From: CAUZFZ01 sp963579025
GTDB lineage: Bacteria; Planctomycetota; Planctomycetia; Planctomycetales; Planctomycetaceae
Assembly: GCA_963579025.1 (NCBI GenBank)
Contig: CAUZFZ010000287.1
Coordinates: 1 to 7,013 of the forward strand
Direction of reading: 5' to 3'
Length of the DNA: 7,013 bases
In this document: positions 6,517-7,013 of the stretch, one piece after another
Numbering within the stretch: position 1 is the first letter of the stretch
Layout: every line of letters starts with the position of its first letter
Made by a program: the position numbers and the translations under genes
The notes under the pieces: model-generated
Told to the model about the DNA's origin: nothing
Databases searched by the model: none
What the model saw: the letters and a program-made list of their open reading frames with translations, nothing else

Positions 6517-7013
6517 TCACCACATCCACTCGTCACTCAGCGCCTTGTCTGAGCGATCGGGCGGGGCCACAATTGAGGGGCGGGAGACCTGCGCGGACTC
6601 GTGGTCAGCGTCCTCGTAGAGAACCTCCTGGAGTCGCTCACGCATGTGCCACTCGACGTAGTACGCCAGCGTGCACAGGAACACGTGAGCCCGAATGCGA
6701 TCATCGTTCCAGTGATAGATCGGACGCACATGCAGGTCGACCGTCTTCATGCTGCGGAAGGCACGCTCGACGGTCGCAAGGCTTTTGTATGTTTCTACTA
6801 ACTGCTCGGACGTCATCTGTGTGGACGGTACGCTCGACCGCACGACGTACAGTCCGTCCAGCGCCGCTTCGGTCGCGATGTTGTCGGTGCGTCGCGTGTA
6901 AGTGAAGCTGTTGGTGGTGATGGTCAGCTCGAAGTGCTTTTCCATTTTGTAACGACCGATGACCTTGCCGACGCGCAGGCCGATTTCTTTCTCGCCGCTG
7001 AGCGGGTTCTTCT
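6517..7013 (-). pseudogene. IS1634-family transposase, C-terminal part, 3'-truncated
   Basis: The minus strand is open from the window edge to a TGA at 6517-6519, giving 164 visible residues; the N-terminal part lies beyond the window. The visible protein starts with KNPLSGEKEIGLRVGKVIG and continues through DGLYVVRSS, YKSLATVERAFRSMKTVDLH, VRPIYHWNDDRIRAHVFLC and LAYYVEWHMRERL. These blocks are diagnostic of IS1634-family transposases, and the glutamate of TVERAFR is the likely third DDE residue. Members usually continue well past the VAPxxRS segment with a TKRTxDGLPVHSF-like tail. Here the sequence departs after RSDKAL and stops as SDEWMW, so the C-terminus appears lost. The internal Met at 6945 is not the true start. 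Confidence 0.8.

Noticed and set aside
1..7013. CRISPR array, rRNA or prophage genes
   Set aside because: No regularly spaced direct repeats, rRNA-like sequence or phage structural protein motifs were seen.

Overview
The window looks like accessory DNA from a GC-rich bacterium, most likely a planctomycete of the Rhodopirellula/Pirellulaceae type. That assignment is inferred from the style of the transposases and of the intergenic DNA and was not tested by any search. The layout is a small, tightly packed three-gene operon embedded in insertion-sequence debris.

Left part (1-3345): an imperfect inverted repeat (7-66) leads into a DDE-transposase-like gene (66-1614). That gene carries a 16-nt near-perfect tandem duplication (343-374) which throws its reading frame; removing one copy restores a protein of about 510 residues. 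Only 47 nt after its stop comes an intact-looking IS1380-family transposase (1662-3125) with no clear left terminal repeat, so at least one of the two elements has probably lost an end here.

Middle (3126-4126): GC-rich 3' flank of the IS1380 element, a small ORF of 64 codons with a good ribosome binding site (3389-3583), then about 540 nt with no convincing gene. Part of this stretch resembles a dispersed planctomycete intergenic repeat.

Right part (4127-6484): three genes on the + strand, joined by a 4-nt ATGA overlap and a 23-nt overlap. They encode an uncharacterised 227-residue protein, an uncharacterised 191-residue protein with a disordered N-terminus and a beta-rich domain, and a 374-residue soluble metallo-beta-lactamase-fold protein of the ComEC/Rec2 type (HWHDDH, PNDQSVAL, GADLE, AHHGS). 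The third gene most likely starts at a TTG placed 6 nt after a perfect GGAGG. The overlaps suggest that the three products work together. A hydrolase or nuclease with two dedicated partners, carried among mobile elements, would fit a conflict or defence function, but no known named system was recognised and the function remains inference.

Right edge (6517-7013, minus strand): the C-terminal half of an IS1634-family transposase runs off the window. It ends early, about 30 nt from the stop of the metallo-beta-lactamase gene, which marks a recombination or decay junction at the edge of the operon.
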